NCBI GenBank assembly: GCA_963731035.1
Contig: CAVSUY010000020.1
Location: 1 to 53,363 of the forward strand
Direction: 5' to 3'
DNA length: 53,363 nt
Source of the DNA: JAANXG01 sp963731035
Lineage (GTDB): Bacteria; Pseudomonadota; Gammaproteobacteria; Arenicellales; JAANXG01
The position numbers and the translations under genes were made by a program. Below the pieces are notes generated by a model, which worked only from the letters and a program-made list of their open reading frames with translations, searched no databases and was not told the DNA's origin. Positions within the stretch are counted from its first letter, which is position 1, and each line of letters begins with the position of its first letter. This document shows positions 41,148 to 50,930 of this stretch, piece by piece.

Positions 41148-42713
41148 ATGAAACATATTGAACGGGCGCGCGCCACATGTACTGTTGTGTCACTACTTGC
41201 GTTGTATCAGGTGGCCGGTGTGGGCGAGTCAAGTTCACCGATTTTGGCGGATGAGGCGAAGCACAACGCCCAACCGGCGGTGACCCTGATTGACGTGACG
41301 TCGCTCAAAGACCCCCGCAGGACCTACGCGCGCTGCGGCGAGCAACGCGAGGGAACACTGGTAGTCGGTTCTTTGTCAGATGCCGGAGGCACACCATGGT
41401 GCAATGGCCGTCCTACATATTGGCTTGTGGGTCATCAGCCTGAAAATGAAGCCCCTTTCTGCTTCGACGCGCATGAAAAACAGTGGTTTCCCAGGTACGA
41501 GTCATCCCTCGACACCATCGACAAAGACAACGACAACAAACAAATAGATCTCAGATCCAACAAAAAGACGCCCAATTTAGACCGCCATGACTGCGTTAAA
41601 CTGGATGTCAACGGTGACAATATAGACGACATCGTATGCGTGCTCGGTGCATACAAAGGCATGGGAGGCGCGTACAACGAGCTTTATTTCACCAGTTCGG
41701 TGAATAATCGCCTGGAAAAACAGAGGAACCACGGGCTATGGAAGTACCTGAATATGCGCACCCGCTTCATGGTGGCGCTAAGGTCTCCCGATTCCAAAGG
41801 CAAGAAGAACCTGATTTTCATCGCCACCAAGGCGAAGGAGCGCAGGGACGGCAAACCGAATCAACACCGAATGTTTAGGGTCGTTGAGCGACCACCATAT
41901 TTTGAGGAAATTGCAGGACCCTGGGTTGACTATGGGTATATTCCCGTGTGCGTAGTTGCCGGGGACGTCAACAGTGATGGAATCGATGACCTGGTTGCGT
42001 GTGGAGGTACTCGCAGAAAAAACGATGGTTCAAGGATTTATATTCAAGACCACGCTGGTGATTGGCGAGCTGTGTCGGATCGGCATTTGGAATTGTCGCA
42101 TGCGAACGCGCATGGCTGGAGAAACGTCCGCATCGTGGACATCAACAAAGACGGCCTGAATGACCTTGCCGTCGTTGGGGAAGCTAAGAACGGCAAGCAC
42201 TATCTGCGAATATTTGAAGGCATCCGATCGGATGCTGATGAGCCCGCAAACGAGTATACGGCACCATGGATTCGATTCGATCAGCCAGTCTTCGAAGCAG
42301 ATCTGGATTATGCGAGCCCAGACCTGGAGTTCTTTGATTTCAATGCTGATGGAATTCTGGATCTGTACGTTGTTCAAGTAGACGAATCGCATGGATATTG
42401 CGCCGGAAACGCTGATAAGTCTTTGTGGGGCCTTACACCTCCTCGGGATACTGCTCCGGATTTGTTGTTTCAAGGCCGAGGAGACTTCGAATTCCGCGAC
42501 CCGATATACATGACGCATAGTTTGCCGGGCTGCGGAAACATCGTCGAGCGTTTTGGTGGCGACTATGCCCAAGCGCTTGTCCTGGCGCAAGGGACTCGTA
42601 GTCGACCGGGATACAACGTACTTCTAACCTGGGAGGGTTCTAAATTCCAACCGCCGGCCGCGGATAGTTCCCACTCCCCGGGCCGGGAGCTCGGAGTGGA
42701 TTGTGGCAAGTGA
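41148..42713 (+). CDS. Exported FG-GAP/VCBS repeat protein
   Basis: A 521-residue protein with an N-terminal hydrophobic signal (about 10-25) and at least four calcium-binding loops of the FG-GAP type: DVNGDNIDD, DVNSDGIDD, DINKDGLND and DFNADGILD. These build a beta-propeller seen in surface and carbohydrate-associated proteins. Ligand unknown. It is lower in GC than the catabolic operons upstream, which with the neighbouring gene debris suggests acquisition. It is convergent with the sulfatase. Confidence 0.8.
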   Translation: MKHIERARATCTVVSLLALYQVAGVGESSSPILADEAKHNAQPAVTLIDVTSLKDPRRTYARCGEQREGTLVVGSLSDAGGTPWCNGRPTYWLVGHQPENEAPFCFDAHEKQWFPRYESSLDTIDKDNDNKQIDLRSNKKTPNLDRHDCVKLDVNGDNIDDIVCVLGAYKGMGGAYNELYFTSSVNNRLEKQRNHGLWKYLNMRTRFMVALRSPDSKGKKNLIFIATKAKERRDGKPNQHRMFRVVERPPYFEEIAGPWVDYGYIPVCVVAGDVNSDGIDDLVACGGTRRKNDGSRIYIQDHAGDWRAVSDRHLELSHANAHGWRNVRIVDINKDGLNDLAVVGEAKNGKHYLRIFEGIRSDADEPANEYTAPWIRFDQPVFEADLDYASPDLEFFDFNADGILDLYVVQVDESHGYCAGNADKSLWGLTPPRDTAPDLLFQGRGDFEFRDPIYMTHSLPGCGNIVERFGGDYAQALVLAQGTRSRPGYNVLLTWEGSKFQPPAADSSHSPGRELGVDCGK

Positions 42714-42983
42714 CCAATAATCCATTGGCTTTTAGTGCCTACCCGGCTGTCCTTCCAGTTCAGTCGGTGTCAACCTGTTGTACGTCAACGTCCATCCACA
42801 ACCAGGAACGCGATTTCCGACGCGTTTATTCTACGGGAATCATACGCAGCCAACTTTCGATGGCATCTGGTATCGCGAACGGGATCGATGATCCTTCGAC
42901 GCAAGTTTCCAGTCGATGTCTACCGGCCTATTTACACACGATCGGCATTTTGGAGATCGGCCGCCGCGACTAGTTGTCGTCTC
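42714..42983. other. Gene-free gap between convergent genes
   Basis: 270 bp between the FG-GAP gene and the sulfatase gene. Short open frames exist but nothing has similarity or a ribosome binding site, and no strong hairpin is visible. Confidence 0.35.
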
Positions 42984-44369
42984 CTAGTTTTTGGTTTCGC
43001 TCCTTTTCTTTCCTTTCTTTTTCTTCTTTGTGTAGCTATCGGGCAAACCAGCCACCCATATATTTATTTTCTTTCTCAATCGAGCTACTACATCCGGATA
43101 TCTTTCCACGACATTCTCGACCTCCGTTGGATCTTTTGACAGGTCATAGAGTTCAGGCAAAGATGCTGCGCCGTGCGGCATATAAAACTTCCAGTTTCCC
43201 TCGCGCATTACAGCCTCAGAGGCTTTCGAAGATAGCTTCCAGAACAAAGGCTTTCCGCGGGGGCGGCTCTTGTTCAACCAAATATCGGAAATGTCTTGCC
43301 CGTCCAAATCAGCCGGAAATGTCGCTATTCCAGCCAATGCCCCAAGTGTCGGAAGCCAGTCGATAAACGAGGTTATACTCTCGGTATCGACGCGGCCGGC
43401 CTCTATTTTTCCAGGCCAGCGGATAATAAAGGGTACTCGAATTCCACCTTCCTTGAATTCGTGTTTACCACCGCTCAGCTTGCCGGCGTAGCCAAGCATG
43501 TTTCCTGAATATGCCTCTTCGCGGTTGCGACTCAACTTGATCGGTGCAGGACCATTGTCGCTGGAGAATACGAGAATGGTGTTATTGTTCAAGCCAAGTT
43601 CGTCGATTACTTTCATGATTTTTCCCACGTTGACGTCGATCGAGTAGACCTGAGCCATGTATGTACGCATGGAAGCGTCAAGGTCGCAGCCGATTTGAAG
43701 ACACTTGTCGAATTTCGTCTGCATGGTTGCGGAAAAATCGGCACGGTTAACGTGTAGAGAAGAAAAGTGTTTCACAAGCAGGGGTAATTCTCGCACCGGA
43801 AAGTGGGGGCTATGAATCCATATATTTACGTAGAAAGGTTTGTCAGCGTTTTCCCTGATAAACCTGCTGGCCGCGTCGAAAATGGCGACGTCTCGGCCCT
43901 CCGGGTTGGTGTCTGAAGACTCTATCACTCGCACTTTATCGATGCCATAGGTGCCGTCGACTTCTGAACTGACCGGGCCGATATGCCATTTTCCGAAGTG
44001 ACCGGTGGCGTAACCATGTTTGTTGAGCAAGCTGGTTATAGTCTCGCGGCCTCCAAACCCATAGTATTCGGGGTACTTTTCGTAACGCGCCGGGTAGATG
44101 CCTGTCATCAGCCCGGTTCGGCTCGGAACACAGGTGTTTCCCGTCACGTAGTGTTGTTTGAAAACAGCCCCCTCGGCGGCTAACCGGTCCAGGTTCGGTG
44201 TGACCGCATAGGGGTGCCCATACGGGCCTATGTCGGCGTAGCCGAGATCGTCGGCAAATATGAGAACGACATTAGGCGGACGGTCTGATGCGGCGGGCGA
44301 GTCTTTTACGAAGGCTGCGCCGACGAGCAAAGAAAACGCTAAGTACGCGATCGCGAGTTTGTATTGCAT
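42984..44369 (-). CDS. Exported sulfatase (type I, formylglycine-dependent)
   Basis: A 461-residue alkaline-phosphatase-fold sulfatase. A signal peptide (1-27) is followed by VVLIFADDLGYADIG with metal ligands D40 and D41, and by C80 in CVPSRTGLMTG, the C-x-P-S-R motif whose cysteine is converted to formylglycine. It hydrolyses sulfate esters, probably of a polysaccharide, in the periplasm or outside. The C-terminus is unusual, a lysine-rich tail (YTKKKKKGKKRSETKN). No maturase gene is in the window. The nearby sulfotransferase pair suggests a shared sulfated-glycan theme. Confidence 0.93.
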   Translation of the reverse strand: MQYKLAIAYLAFSLLVGAAFVKDSPAASDRPPNVVLIFADDLGYADIGPYGHPYAVTPNLDRLAAEGAVFKQHYVTGNTCVPSRTGLMTGIYPARYEKYPEYYGFGGRETITSLLNKHGYATGHFGKWHIGPVSSEVDGTYGIDKVRVIESSDTNPEGRDVAIFDAASRFIRENADKPFYVNIWIHSPHFPVRELPLLVKHFSSLHVNRADFSATMQTKFDKCLQIGCDLDASMRTYMAQVYSIDVNVGKIMKVIDELGLNNNTILVFSSDNGPAPIKLSRNREEAYSGNMLGYAGKLSGGKHEFKEGGIRVPFIIRWPGKIEAGRVDTESITSFIDWLPTLGALAGIATFPADLDGQDISDIWLNKSRPRGKPLFWKLSSKASEAVMREGNWKFYMPHGAASLPELYDLSKDPTEVENVVERYPDVVARLRKKINIWVAGLPDSYTKKKKKGKKRSETKN

Positions 44370-45048
44370 GGTTTTGAGGATGGTCCGAATAAGTGTGGTA
44401 TAGAGCGGGTCGTGTGATGGCGTCTAGACGAACCCAATTATGGCTTCCGACTGATACCTGGCCCTATCACGAATATTGATAGTAGCCGTTATATGTCGGG
44501 GGTGAAAGACGCTTCTCTGGATGCACCCTGACGATCTCCGTATCGATTGCAGTCTGCTGTCCAAACAATCCAATCCCGAGGTATTTGCCTTGGCCACATC
44601 GGTCAGCATGCCACCACAACCGGGGATATGACACCCCTCGTTCAATGACCGCTTTGCGGACTCGGCCCCTCCAACTTTGCTCTGCGTGTGCAACATGCCG
44701 CCGCGCGGTCGGGTCATCGGCTCGCCGCGTGCTTGCGTCGGGCCCGCGTTTACAACCGCCGCCTGTAGTTATACTATCGGATCCTCTGTGAAGTGTGGCT
44801 TGCAGGGCGAAACCAGTCGGTGGCCTCGCAGCTGCCTATGGCCGAATCGTTCCACGTGCGCGGAAAACCCGTAGTTATTTGAATCAGCACGGGTTCGGCG
44901 TATATTCCCAATCAGTAGAAGAAAATATCATCGCCCTCGCAGCCACTGTATAAGAATAGGGCCACGTACGAACAGTGGAATAAGTAAACCAGCCGGCTGG
45001 GCTACACGGCCTGAGTGCCCGAAGCACGCCGGCCGCCGACGCATCGAC
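44370..45048. other. Gene-free divergent region
   Basis: About 680 bp between the divergent sulfatase and membrane-protein genes. Several short open frames lack similarity and ribosome binding sites. It contains A/T-richer stretches (44440-44500 and 44890-44960) that could be promoters. I see no RNA gene or repeat. Confidence 0.35.
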
Positions 45049-46212
45049 ATGTTCTTATCAGTCTCAATCGGCTCCGCAGGGCTAAGGAGAATCGGGACCA
45101 TAGCCTCAAAGCGAAGAATGTACCGAGCGCATGGTCTGGTAGGGCTGCTGGGCCTCGTCTACATGTCGATCCACTTGTTCTGGGACGCCGTGAAACCTCA
45201 GCTGCGGCTGGTGCTGGCCCACGGGTTGTTCAACACAATGTTTACCGTCGCTGCCCTGTTTTTGCTCGTACCGATGATTAAGTCGGTGTCGCGCGGGAGC
45301 AGCGAACTGGGGCTCGGACCGGTGACGATCCATGCCAGTGCGATCGTGTTCGTATCGATTCTGATACTTTCCGTGATACTTCTGGGTGCCGCGCTGCGCA
45401 GTGACTACCGTGCTCACATTATCACGCTCGAGATCCAGAGCACGATCATCGCGAAGAGTGCCACCATGGCTCTGGTCGCGCTGCTCAAACTTCCACCCGA
45501 GCGGCGTACCCGGATAGCGGTACGGGCATTGACCGGGTCCGTCGCCAGCTCCGCCGGGTTCATGATGCGCAAGGTCGCTTCCGTAGGCTCTGGGGTCGTG
45601 AAAATGCCCTTCTTGTTCGTCGTGCTGCTCTGGATTCAACCCTTGCTGACCGTCATCGCGGCCTTCGCAATCGTTCCCGTCCTTGCTCTGTACTCGCGAT
45701 CGATCCGGCGCATCGCGGTCACGGTGCAACACCGGAAGGCCCACGGGCAGAAAAGCAGTGACGACGTGAATGAAATCGTCGATACGCTTCAAGAACCCTC
45801 GACCACGGCAGCGGACGTGGAATCGAAAGGCCGTTTATTGATCGACGACAGCTCCCTCGGAGAGAGCGTCCGATTGAAGGAATTGATACGTCGCGAAAGA
45901 AGGCGCGGACCGACCACCATCGCATCCGCCTTCCCAATGCTGCTCGCCGTCCTGGCCGTCGCCGCGTACGTATTCGGCATGTTCGAAGGCAGTAGTGAAT
46001 GGATATTTGTATACGTGATGGTACTGCGACACCTCGTCGGTGTCGTCCAGGGACTGTCCGCATCGATGATCGCCGTGGCACGCTTCCAGGATAACCTTGT
46101 TTGTTTGTTCGACCTGCTGTCAGGCGAACCCGATCCTGGGTGCTACTTCTTTAATGCAGGCGAGGGTCGTTTCTACGATGACGAAGACGACGAGGATGAC
46201 GAAGACGACTGA
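45049..46212 (+). CDS. ABC-exporter-like transmembrane protein without ATPase domain
   Basis: A 387-residue membrane protein with about six hydrophobic segments in three pairs. The stretch 135-230 (long helix, KLPPERRTRIAVRALTGSVASS, then paired membrane helices) resembles the transmembrane domain of type-I ABC exporters. No nucleotide-binding domain follows; the protein ends with an acidic tail of alternating Asp/Glu (DDEDDEDDEDD). No ATPase gene is in the neighbourhood. It precedes the sulfotransferase and glycosyltransferase genes and may be involved in export of their product. The family call is tentative. Confidence 0.65.
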   Translation: MFLSVSIGSAGLRRIGTIASKRRMYRAHGLVGLLGLVYMSIHLFWDAVKPQLRLVLAHGLFNTMFTVAALFLLVPMIKSVSRGSSELGLGPVTIHASAIVFVSILILSVILLGAALRSDYRAHIITLEIQSTIIAKSATMALVALLKLPPERRTRIAVRALTGSVASSAGFMMRKVASVGSGVVKMPFLFVVLLWIQPLLTVIAAFAIVPVLALYSRSIRRIAVTVQHRKAHGQKSSDDVNEIVDTLQEPSTTAADVESKGRLLIDDSSLGESVRLKELIRRERRRGPTTIASAFPMLLAVLAVAAYVFGMFEGSSEWIFVYVMVLRHLVGVVQGLSASMIAVARFQDNLVCLFDLLSGEPDPGCYFFNAGEGRFYDDEDDEDDEDD

Positions 46213-46384
46213 TATGCGTGCTCGCACGATACCGTTTTCGGTGCGCCGAGTGGAGCGTGAACCTTCGTGTCTGTCTCGCGACCGAAGAGGACGTGCACGT
46301 CGTGCGCCGGCGCGCCCACCCACGACGCCGAGCCCGTCAGTCATCCGGTCCCCGGCCAAGCTGACGGCCGGCCAGGTCCCGTAG

Positions 46385-47401
46385 ATGCCCGCGGCTAGAG
46401 CAAACACGCCACCTTCGGGAGCGCGCATCCCGACCGTCCACATCGGCATGCCGAAGACCGCGACCAAGACGCTGCAGTGGCGAATCTTCAGCCAGCACAG
46501 CGAGATCTACTACCTAGGCCGGTACGACGGTCCGCAATTTCGCAAGCAGTACCGAAAATTGGACGCGTGCCGTGACGCTCGAGTGCAGGAACTGATGCGC
46601 GAAATCGCCTACACTCGATTTCGAACCCCCGACCTCGACCGTTGCAAAGTGCTCGCTGCTGAGGTGCTCGCGCCCGCGGCGGAGCGAGACCTCGTGCCGG
46701 TCTGGTCATGGGAGTCATATTCTACCGATATGCTCGCCAACCGGCGGATACGGGCGCGAAACCTCAAGCAGGTTTTCGGCGACGCAAACATCGTCATCAC
46801 CATACGGCACCCGGTAGACCTCCTGGAATCGGCGTTTCTGCAACAACTGAAACGTGACAACGTGGGCCCCGGCGCCAGTCGAACGCGCGGGGTGTTCTAC
46901 TGCACGATCAATGAATGGCTGCAACGCGAATTGAAACGGGAAGTCGCACACCACCTTGAGTATGCGGAAACCATCAAATATTACTTGCAGACTTTCGGCC
47001 GTCAACGCATGCACGTTCTGCTGTTTGAGGACTTGCGCCGCGACAGCGCGGCATTTTTTTCCCGGGTCTGTCATATTGTCGGCGTTTCGCCGGATGAAGG
47101 CATAAGGCTTGTTTCCCGTGAACAAGACAACACCGCCTGGACGCAAACGCAATTGGATCTGCTCCTGAAGATAAAGAGCTCGTGGCTCGAGTCTATGCGC
47201 TATCGGTTTGCGAAACGCAAGCAGCGTCGAAAGCTGCTCGGGCTCGATTGCTTCGGAGTGCCGGAAGTCGCCGGACCACGAGCCGAACTTGGTACCACGA
47301 ACGAATGGCGTGACCGGATTCTGGAACTGACCCTCGACGGCAACCGCTGGTTGTCTGAGACGTTCGATCTGCGATTGCAGGAATACGGGTATCTGAAATG
47401 A
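46385..47401 (+). CDS. PAPS-dependent sulfotransferase-like protein (copy 1)
   Basis: A 338-residue protein with the 5'-phosphosulfate-binding loop HIGMPKTATKTLQ (20-32) and the 3'-phosphate motif VITIRHPVDLLESAF (about 137-151), both diagnostic for sulfotransferases that use PAPS. There is no signal peptide, so it acts in the cytoplasm, probably on a glycan or lipid-linked sugar. It overlaps the next, paralogous gene by 4 bp (ATGA). Confidence 0.88.
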   Translation: MPAARANTPPSGARIPTVHIGMPKTATKTLQWRIFSQHSEIYYLGRYDGPQFRKQYRKLDACRDARVQELMREIAYTRFRTPDLDRCKVLAAEVLAPAAERDLVPVWSWESYSTDMLANRRIRARNLKQVFGDANIVITIRHPVDLLESAFLQQLKRDNVGPGASRTRGVFYCTINEWLQRELKREVAHHLEYAETIKYYLQTFGRQRMHVLLFEDLRRDSAAFFSRVCHIVGVSPDEGIRLVSREQDNTAWTQTQLDLLLKIKSSWLESMRYRFAKRKQRRKLLGLDCFGVPEVAGPRAELGTTNEWRDRILELTLDGNRWLSETFDLRLQEYGYLK

Positions 47402-48357
47402 CCATGAAACTGGTGCTGCACGTCGGGCTGCAGAAAACCGCGACATCGACCCTGCAAAGAGCGGTGTTCACGCAGCATTCGGATATTTTCTACCTTGGAA
47501 AGGATCGACGATCCGCCGTCGACAAAGGGTGTCGTAACCGAGAAGTCTACGATTTACTAACGCCCGCGATTTGGAATAAGGGGCGTACGTTTGACGTCGA
47601 GAGACTGCGCAAGGGAGTGAACGAACTAATCGCGCCAGGAGCCGGGGAAAAGGTTGTAACGATCGGTTCCTGGGAAGCGCTGGGCAATATCAGTACCCGC
47701 GGGTTCACCGAAATGTTACGTCGACTCGCCGTCCTGTTCGGTGATGTTCGCGTGGTAATTTGCCTGAGGAAACCCGTGAACTGGCTGCAATCCCTCTACT
47801 TGCAGGAGCTCAAAGGACAATTCAGGAAACGCAACCGACGGCATCTGGGGTTCAATACGTACGTCGAATTCGAAAAGTGGTTGGAACTCAAAGGTGGGTG
47901 GACAAGCGAACCCGGTGGCATGCTCCGTTACGGTGACAACATTCGTGCAGCGAGCGAGCTTCTCGGCAAGGATCGTGTCGGTGTGTTCGTGTTCGAAGAG
48001 TTGCTGGCGGATCCGGCTGCGTACTACACCGGGATTTGCGAGTTTCTCGGCATCGACGTTGACGAGGCGCTCCGCCTGAGCCACGGCAAGGTGTTCAATC
48101 GCTCGCTGTCACACACCCAATTGCAGCTGTTGCGCGAGACGCAGTCCTCGCTGTTAAAGCGGTTTTTTTGGTTAATCGGGCCGCGCAGCGACCGGGCGAG
48201 GGTGCTGGACGACCTCGCCGGTATCGACGCCGAGAAGGTCAAGGTACAGATGTCCCCGTCGACAGTCGCGGAAATCGAGGATTATGTGCGTGGCACGAAC
48301 AGGTGGTTAGCGGCGGAATTCGGTCTGCCACTCGAGAACTACGGATACCCCCTGTAG
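47398..48357 (+). CDS. PAPS-dependent sulfotransferase-like protein (copy 2)
   Basis: A 319-residue paralogue of the preceding protein: PAPS loop HVGLQKTATSTLQ (7-19), 3'-phosphate motif VVICLRKPVNWLQSLYL. Shared landmarks include TQHSDIFYLG near 28 (QHSEIYYLG in copy 1) and a similar ending (ENYGYPL versus QEYGYLK), so the pair arose by tandem duplication and diverged. The glycosyltransferase gene follows 15 bp later, suggesting a single glycan-modification operon. Confidence 0.9.
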   Translation: MTMKLVLHVGLQKTATSTLQRAVFTQHSDIFYLGKDRRSAVDKGCRNREVYDLLTPAIWNKGRTFDVERLRKGVNELIAPGAGEKVVTIGSWEALGNISTRGFTEMLRRLAVLFGDVRVVICLRKPVNWLQSLYLQELKGQFRKRNRRHLGFNTYVEFEKWLELKGGWTSEPGGMLRYGDNIRAASELLGKDRVGVFVFEELLADPAAYYTGICEFLGIDVDEALRLSHGKVFNRSLSHTQLQLLRETQSSLLKRFFWLIGPRSDRARVLDDLAGIDAEKVKVQMSPSTVAEIEDYVRGTNRWLAAEFGLPLENYGYPL

Positions 48358-48372
48358 GTTGGAAAGTACGGC

Positions 48373-49770
48373 ATGGATTCGATCAAGACGCGCGATACGA
48401 AACCGGGCGAGGTTCCCCGGAGGATCTACGTGGAGTGCACGTACACGTTTCTGGCCGGCGGCAATTCGGGAATCCGGCGGGTCGCTCGCAACATTGCCAA
48501 CCACGGCCCGAAGGTCTCGACACCTGGCACCATCATCAAGCCGGCCGTCTGGGCTGGCGTGGGATTCTTCTCACCAAAGAAACCGCTTGGCGAGAGCCCG
48601 CACTGGGTTTATCGAGTCTGCGCGTATTCCAGCCGACTGCTTGTCAAGCTGGTGGGGTACGTCACCTCGTTTGTCAGTGTCGTGGTCCGGCCGCTGCCCG
48701 ACGGGATACGGATTCCCCTTCGGGATTTCGCGCGACGTCTGACAAAGGGCATGCGCGTAAAGACGAATTCCAACGTACTGTACACCGTCCTCGGTTTTTT
48801 GGCATTTCCCGTGCGCTTCTTTCTCGCCCGGCCGATCTCATTCGAACCTGGAGATACAATCGTACTGATGGACTCTACTTGGAATTCGAAGAGCATGCGC
48901 GATTACCTTGTTAAGGCTCGATTGAGTCGTCAGGTGCTCCTGGGTGTCATGATTCACGATCTATTTCCGTTGACACTGCCTGAAACGTGCCAGAGAGAGA
49001 CGGTTGAAGGATTCGGCGCGTGGTTCAGGGACATCGTCGTGCATGCTGATTTCTTCGTGACAAATTCCGAGGCGACCCGGCACGCTCTGAAAGAGTACCT
49101 GGAACGGCATGCGGAATTGCGCCCGTTCCGCTACCCGTCAAGCAGTTTCACGCTCGGGGCCGAACTGGACCTCAAAACCAGCGTGTCTCCGAAAGTGTCG
49201 ACTGAACGGCTTTGGAGCGTGCCCGGCGCGGCTGTTGTTGCTGTAGGCACTATCGAGCCGAGGAAGAACTACGAATTCCTGCTGGACGCTTTCGACCTGC
49301 TCGTCTCGCGCGATGTCGACATGACGTTGATCATCGTTGGTCGCGTCGGTTGGAAGAGCGAGGAAGTCGTGAACCGGATTGAGACGCACCCTGAACTCGG
49401 ACATCGACTCCTTCACCTCGCCGATGCCAATGATGCCGATCTCGTAGAAATCTTTCAGCGCGTCGATTGCCTCGTGTGCTGCTCCATTGCGGAAGGATTC
49501 GGCTTGCCTGTGGTTGAGGGCTTGTCACAGGGACTAACCGTGTTCGCAAGTGACATTCCTCCTTTCCGGGAGGTGGGTGGCGACGCTTGTGGGTTCTTCT
49601 CCCTTAACTCACCCGAAGATCTCGCGGATAAACTGGCGCAATGGGTCGAGGATTACACGCGCGGGGAGTCGCAACCGCAACCGTTCGACTGGCCGGACTG
49701 GAACGAAAGTGCCAGGCAGTTTCGGGAAACCGTACGAAACCTGCTTCCGCCCCCAAGCGCCATCGGCTGA
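48373..49770 (+). CDS. GT-B glycosyltransferase (family 4 type)
   Basis: A 465-residue glycosyltransferase. The C-terminal half carries the GT4 pattern: VGTIEPRKNYEFLLDAF for the donor site, LIIVGRVGWKSEE, and the E-x7-E region in SIAEGFGLPVVEGLSQG. The N-terminal half contains TFLAGGNSGIRRVARN near 30 and hydrophobic stretches that may touch the membrane. It probably builds the glycan that the two sulfotransferases modify. The substrate is not readable. Confidence 0.9.
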   Translation: MDSIKTRDTKPGEVPRRIYVECTYTFLAGGNSGIRRVARNIANHGPKVSTPGTIIKPAVWAGVGFFSPKKPLGESPHWVYRVCAYSSRLLVKLVGYVTSFVSVVVRPLPDGIRIPLRDFARRLTKGMRVKTNSNVLYTVLGFLAFPVRFFLARPISFEPGDTIVLMDSTWNSKSMRDYLVKARLSRQVLLGVMIHDLFPLTLPETCQRETVEGFGAWFRDIVVHADFFVTNSEATRHALKEYLERHAELRPFRYPSSSFTLGAELDLKTSVSPKVSTERLWSVPGAAVVAVGTIEPRKNYEFLLDAFDLLVSRDVDMTLIIVGRVGWKSEEVVNRIETHPELGHRLLHLADANDADLVEIFQRVDCLVCCSIAEGFGLPVVEGLSQGLTVFASDIPPFREVGGDACGFFSLNSPEDLADKLAQWVEDYTRGESQPQPFDWPDWNESARQFRETVRNLLPPPSAIG

Positions 49771-50299
49771 CTTTGACGATGACAGGGCCATCGGCATCGC
49801 TGACGCGGTGATCCTCCGGACTCAGGCGGAGGCGGGACGTTGGTTTTCGGGGCTTTCGGCGGTGTACCGGTTGAGAAACGCGCAATCGGCTACCATCTCT
49901 TTGATTGTGACGACCAGGTCGTTCGGGCAGTTCAACAGAACTCGGGACAGACCGTGTATTCGTATTCGTGGCGGCCTCCCGAAGGTGTTCATGCTGGCCG
50001 CGCGAGCGTGACCAAGAACCGCGATTACGAGCGAATACGCGCACCGACCGTACCGACAATAGGATCAGTTCATGAGTGACTTGTCGCCAAAAATGGTTTG
50101 AGGGTAGCTTAACTTTTCAAGGGATCTTGACCTGTTACCTCAAGAGGTCGAGCGGATCACGACCGAACGTCCCGCATGAGTCTCGATAAGACACGCTTTC
50201 CCCTGCGCGAGTCAGTTGGTCGGTTTGCCCAAGGTGTTTCTTGCGCCGGCCTGCAATGGGTGTACATTAGCAAGTGAACCTTAACCCAAGAGGAAGAAC
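49771..50299. other. Gene-free intergenic region
   Basis: About 530 bp after the glycosyltransferase. One open frame (49840-50079) is the longest but has no ribosome binding site or family. The AAGAGGAAG box at 50288-50296 is the ribosome binding site of the next gene, whose promoter must lie in the last 150 bp. Confidence 0.35.
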
Positions 50300-50764
50300 A
50301 TGAAACAAGTTAACATGTGTTCATTCAGTCTGGCCGGAGCGCTGATGGCGGCGGCGTTGCTGCTGGGCGGCGCCTCTTCGGCGATGGGCGGCGAGATGGC
50401 CAATCTTGTCTTCCAGGGAGACGGCAGCTTCAATGGAGCCCACGGCGGGCAGGCGATCCAGGTGGCCGTGGTTGAGGCCGATTCCGGCAAGGTCGTGGCC
50501 ACACAGTCGGGCACTGTATCGAAGACGGCAGACCCGTCGTTTTCATTCACGTTTTCAGGTGTGTTGGAGACTGGCAAGTCGTATGACGTCGACTACTGGA
50601 TCGATTCCAACTTCGGCGGCGGCTCCGCTGGCGCCTGCGATCCGAAAGCGCACGATCACCAGTGGAAGGTGCCGCTGGGCGCCGTCACCGGGGATGTTAC
50701 CCATACTGAGAAGCACCGCCCGGCAGAGACCACCGACGTGTGCGACGTTTTCAGCAAAATGTGA
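50300..50764 (+). CDS. Small exported protein of unknown function
   Basis: A 154-residue protein with a signal peptide (about 1-29, ending SSAMG) and a beta-rich mature part: NLVFQGDGSFNG, IQVAVVEADSGKVVATQSGTV, SYDVDYWIDSN. Two cysteines (CDPKAHDHQW and TDVCDVF) could form a disulfide, and several histidines cluster near the first. I do not recognise the family. A strong ribosome binding site and terminator suggest a well-expressed single gene. Confidence 0.75.
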   Translation: MKQVNMCSFSLAGALMAAALLLGGASSAMGGEMANLVFQGDGSFNGAHGGQAIQVAVVEADSGKVVATQSGTVSKTADPSFSFTFSGVLETGKSYDVDYWIDSNFGGGSAGACDPKAHDHQWKVPLGAVTGDVTHTEKHRPAETTDVCDVFSKM

Positions 50765-50844
50765 TATGTGGGACGAGAGGGAACGGGGAATTGTCTTTTG
50801 ATTCCCCCGGTCCTTTTCCCTAAGCGTTTTCTGGATGCTGGAGA

Positions 50845-50870
50845 AAGGCCGCGCAAGGCGCGGCTTTTCT
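50845..50870 (+). terminator. Factor-independent terminator
   Basis: A GC-rich stem of GCCGCGC pairing with GCGCGGC (50848-50864), with a 3-nt loop, flanked by AAAG on the left and TTTTCTT on the right, 80 bp after the stop of the small exported protein gene. This is the clearest intrinsic terminator in the window. It also faces the convergent gene ending at 50931. Confidence 0.85.
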
Positions 50871-50930
50871 TCATTTGTCGAAAGCCGGGGCGAGGCGGCA
50901 GCCGCCGCCTCGCTGGATTTAAAGCGCGAG

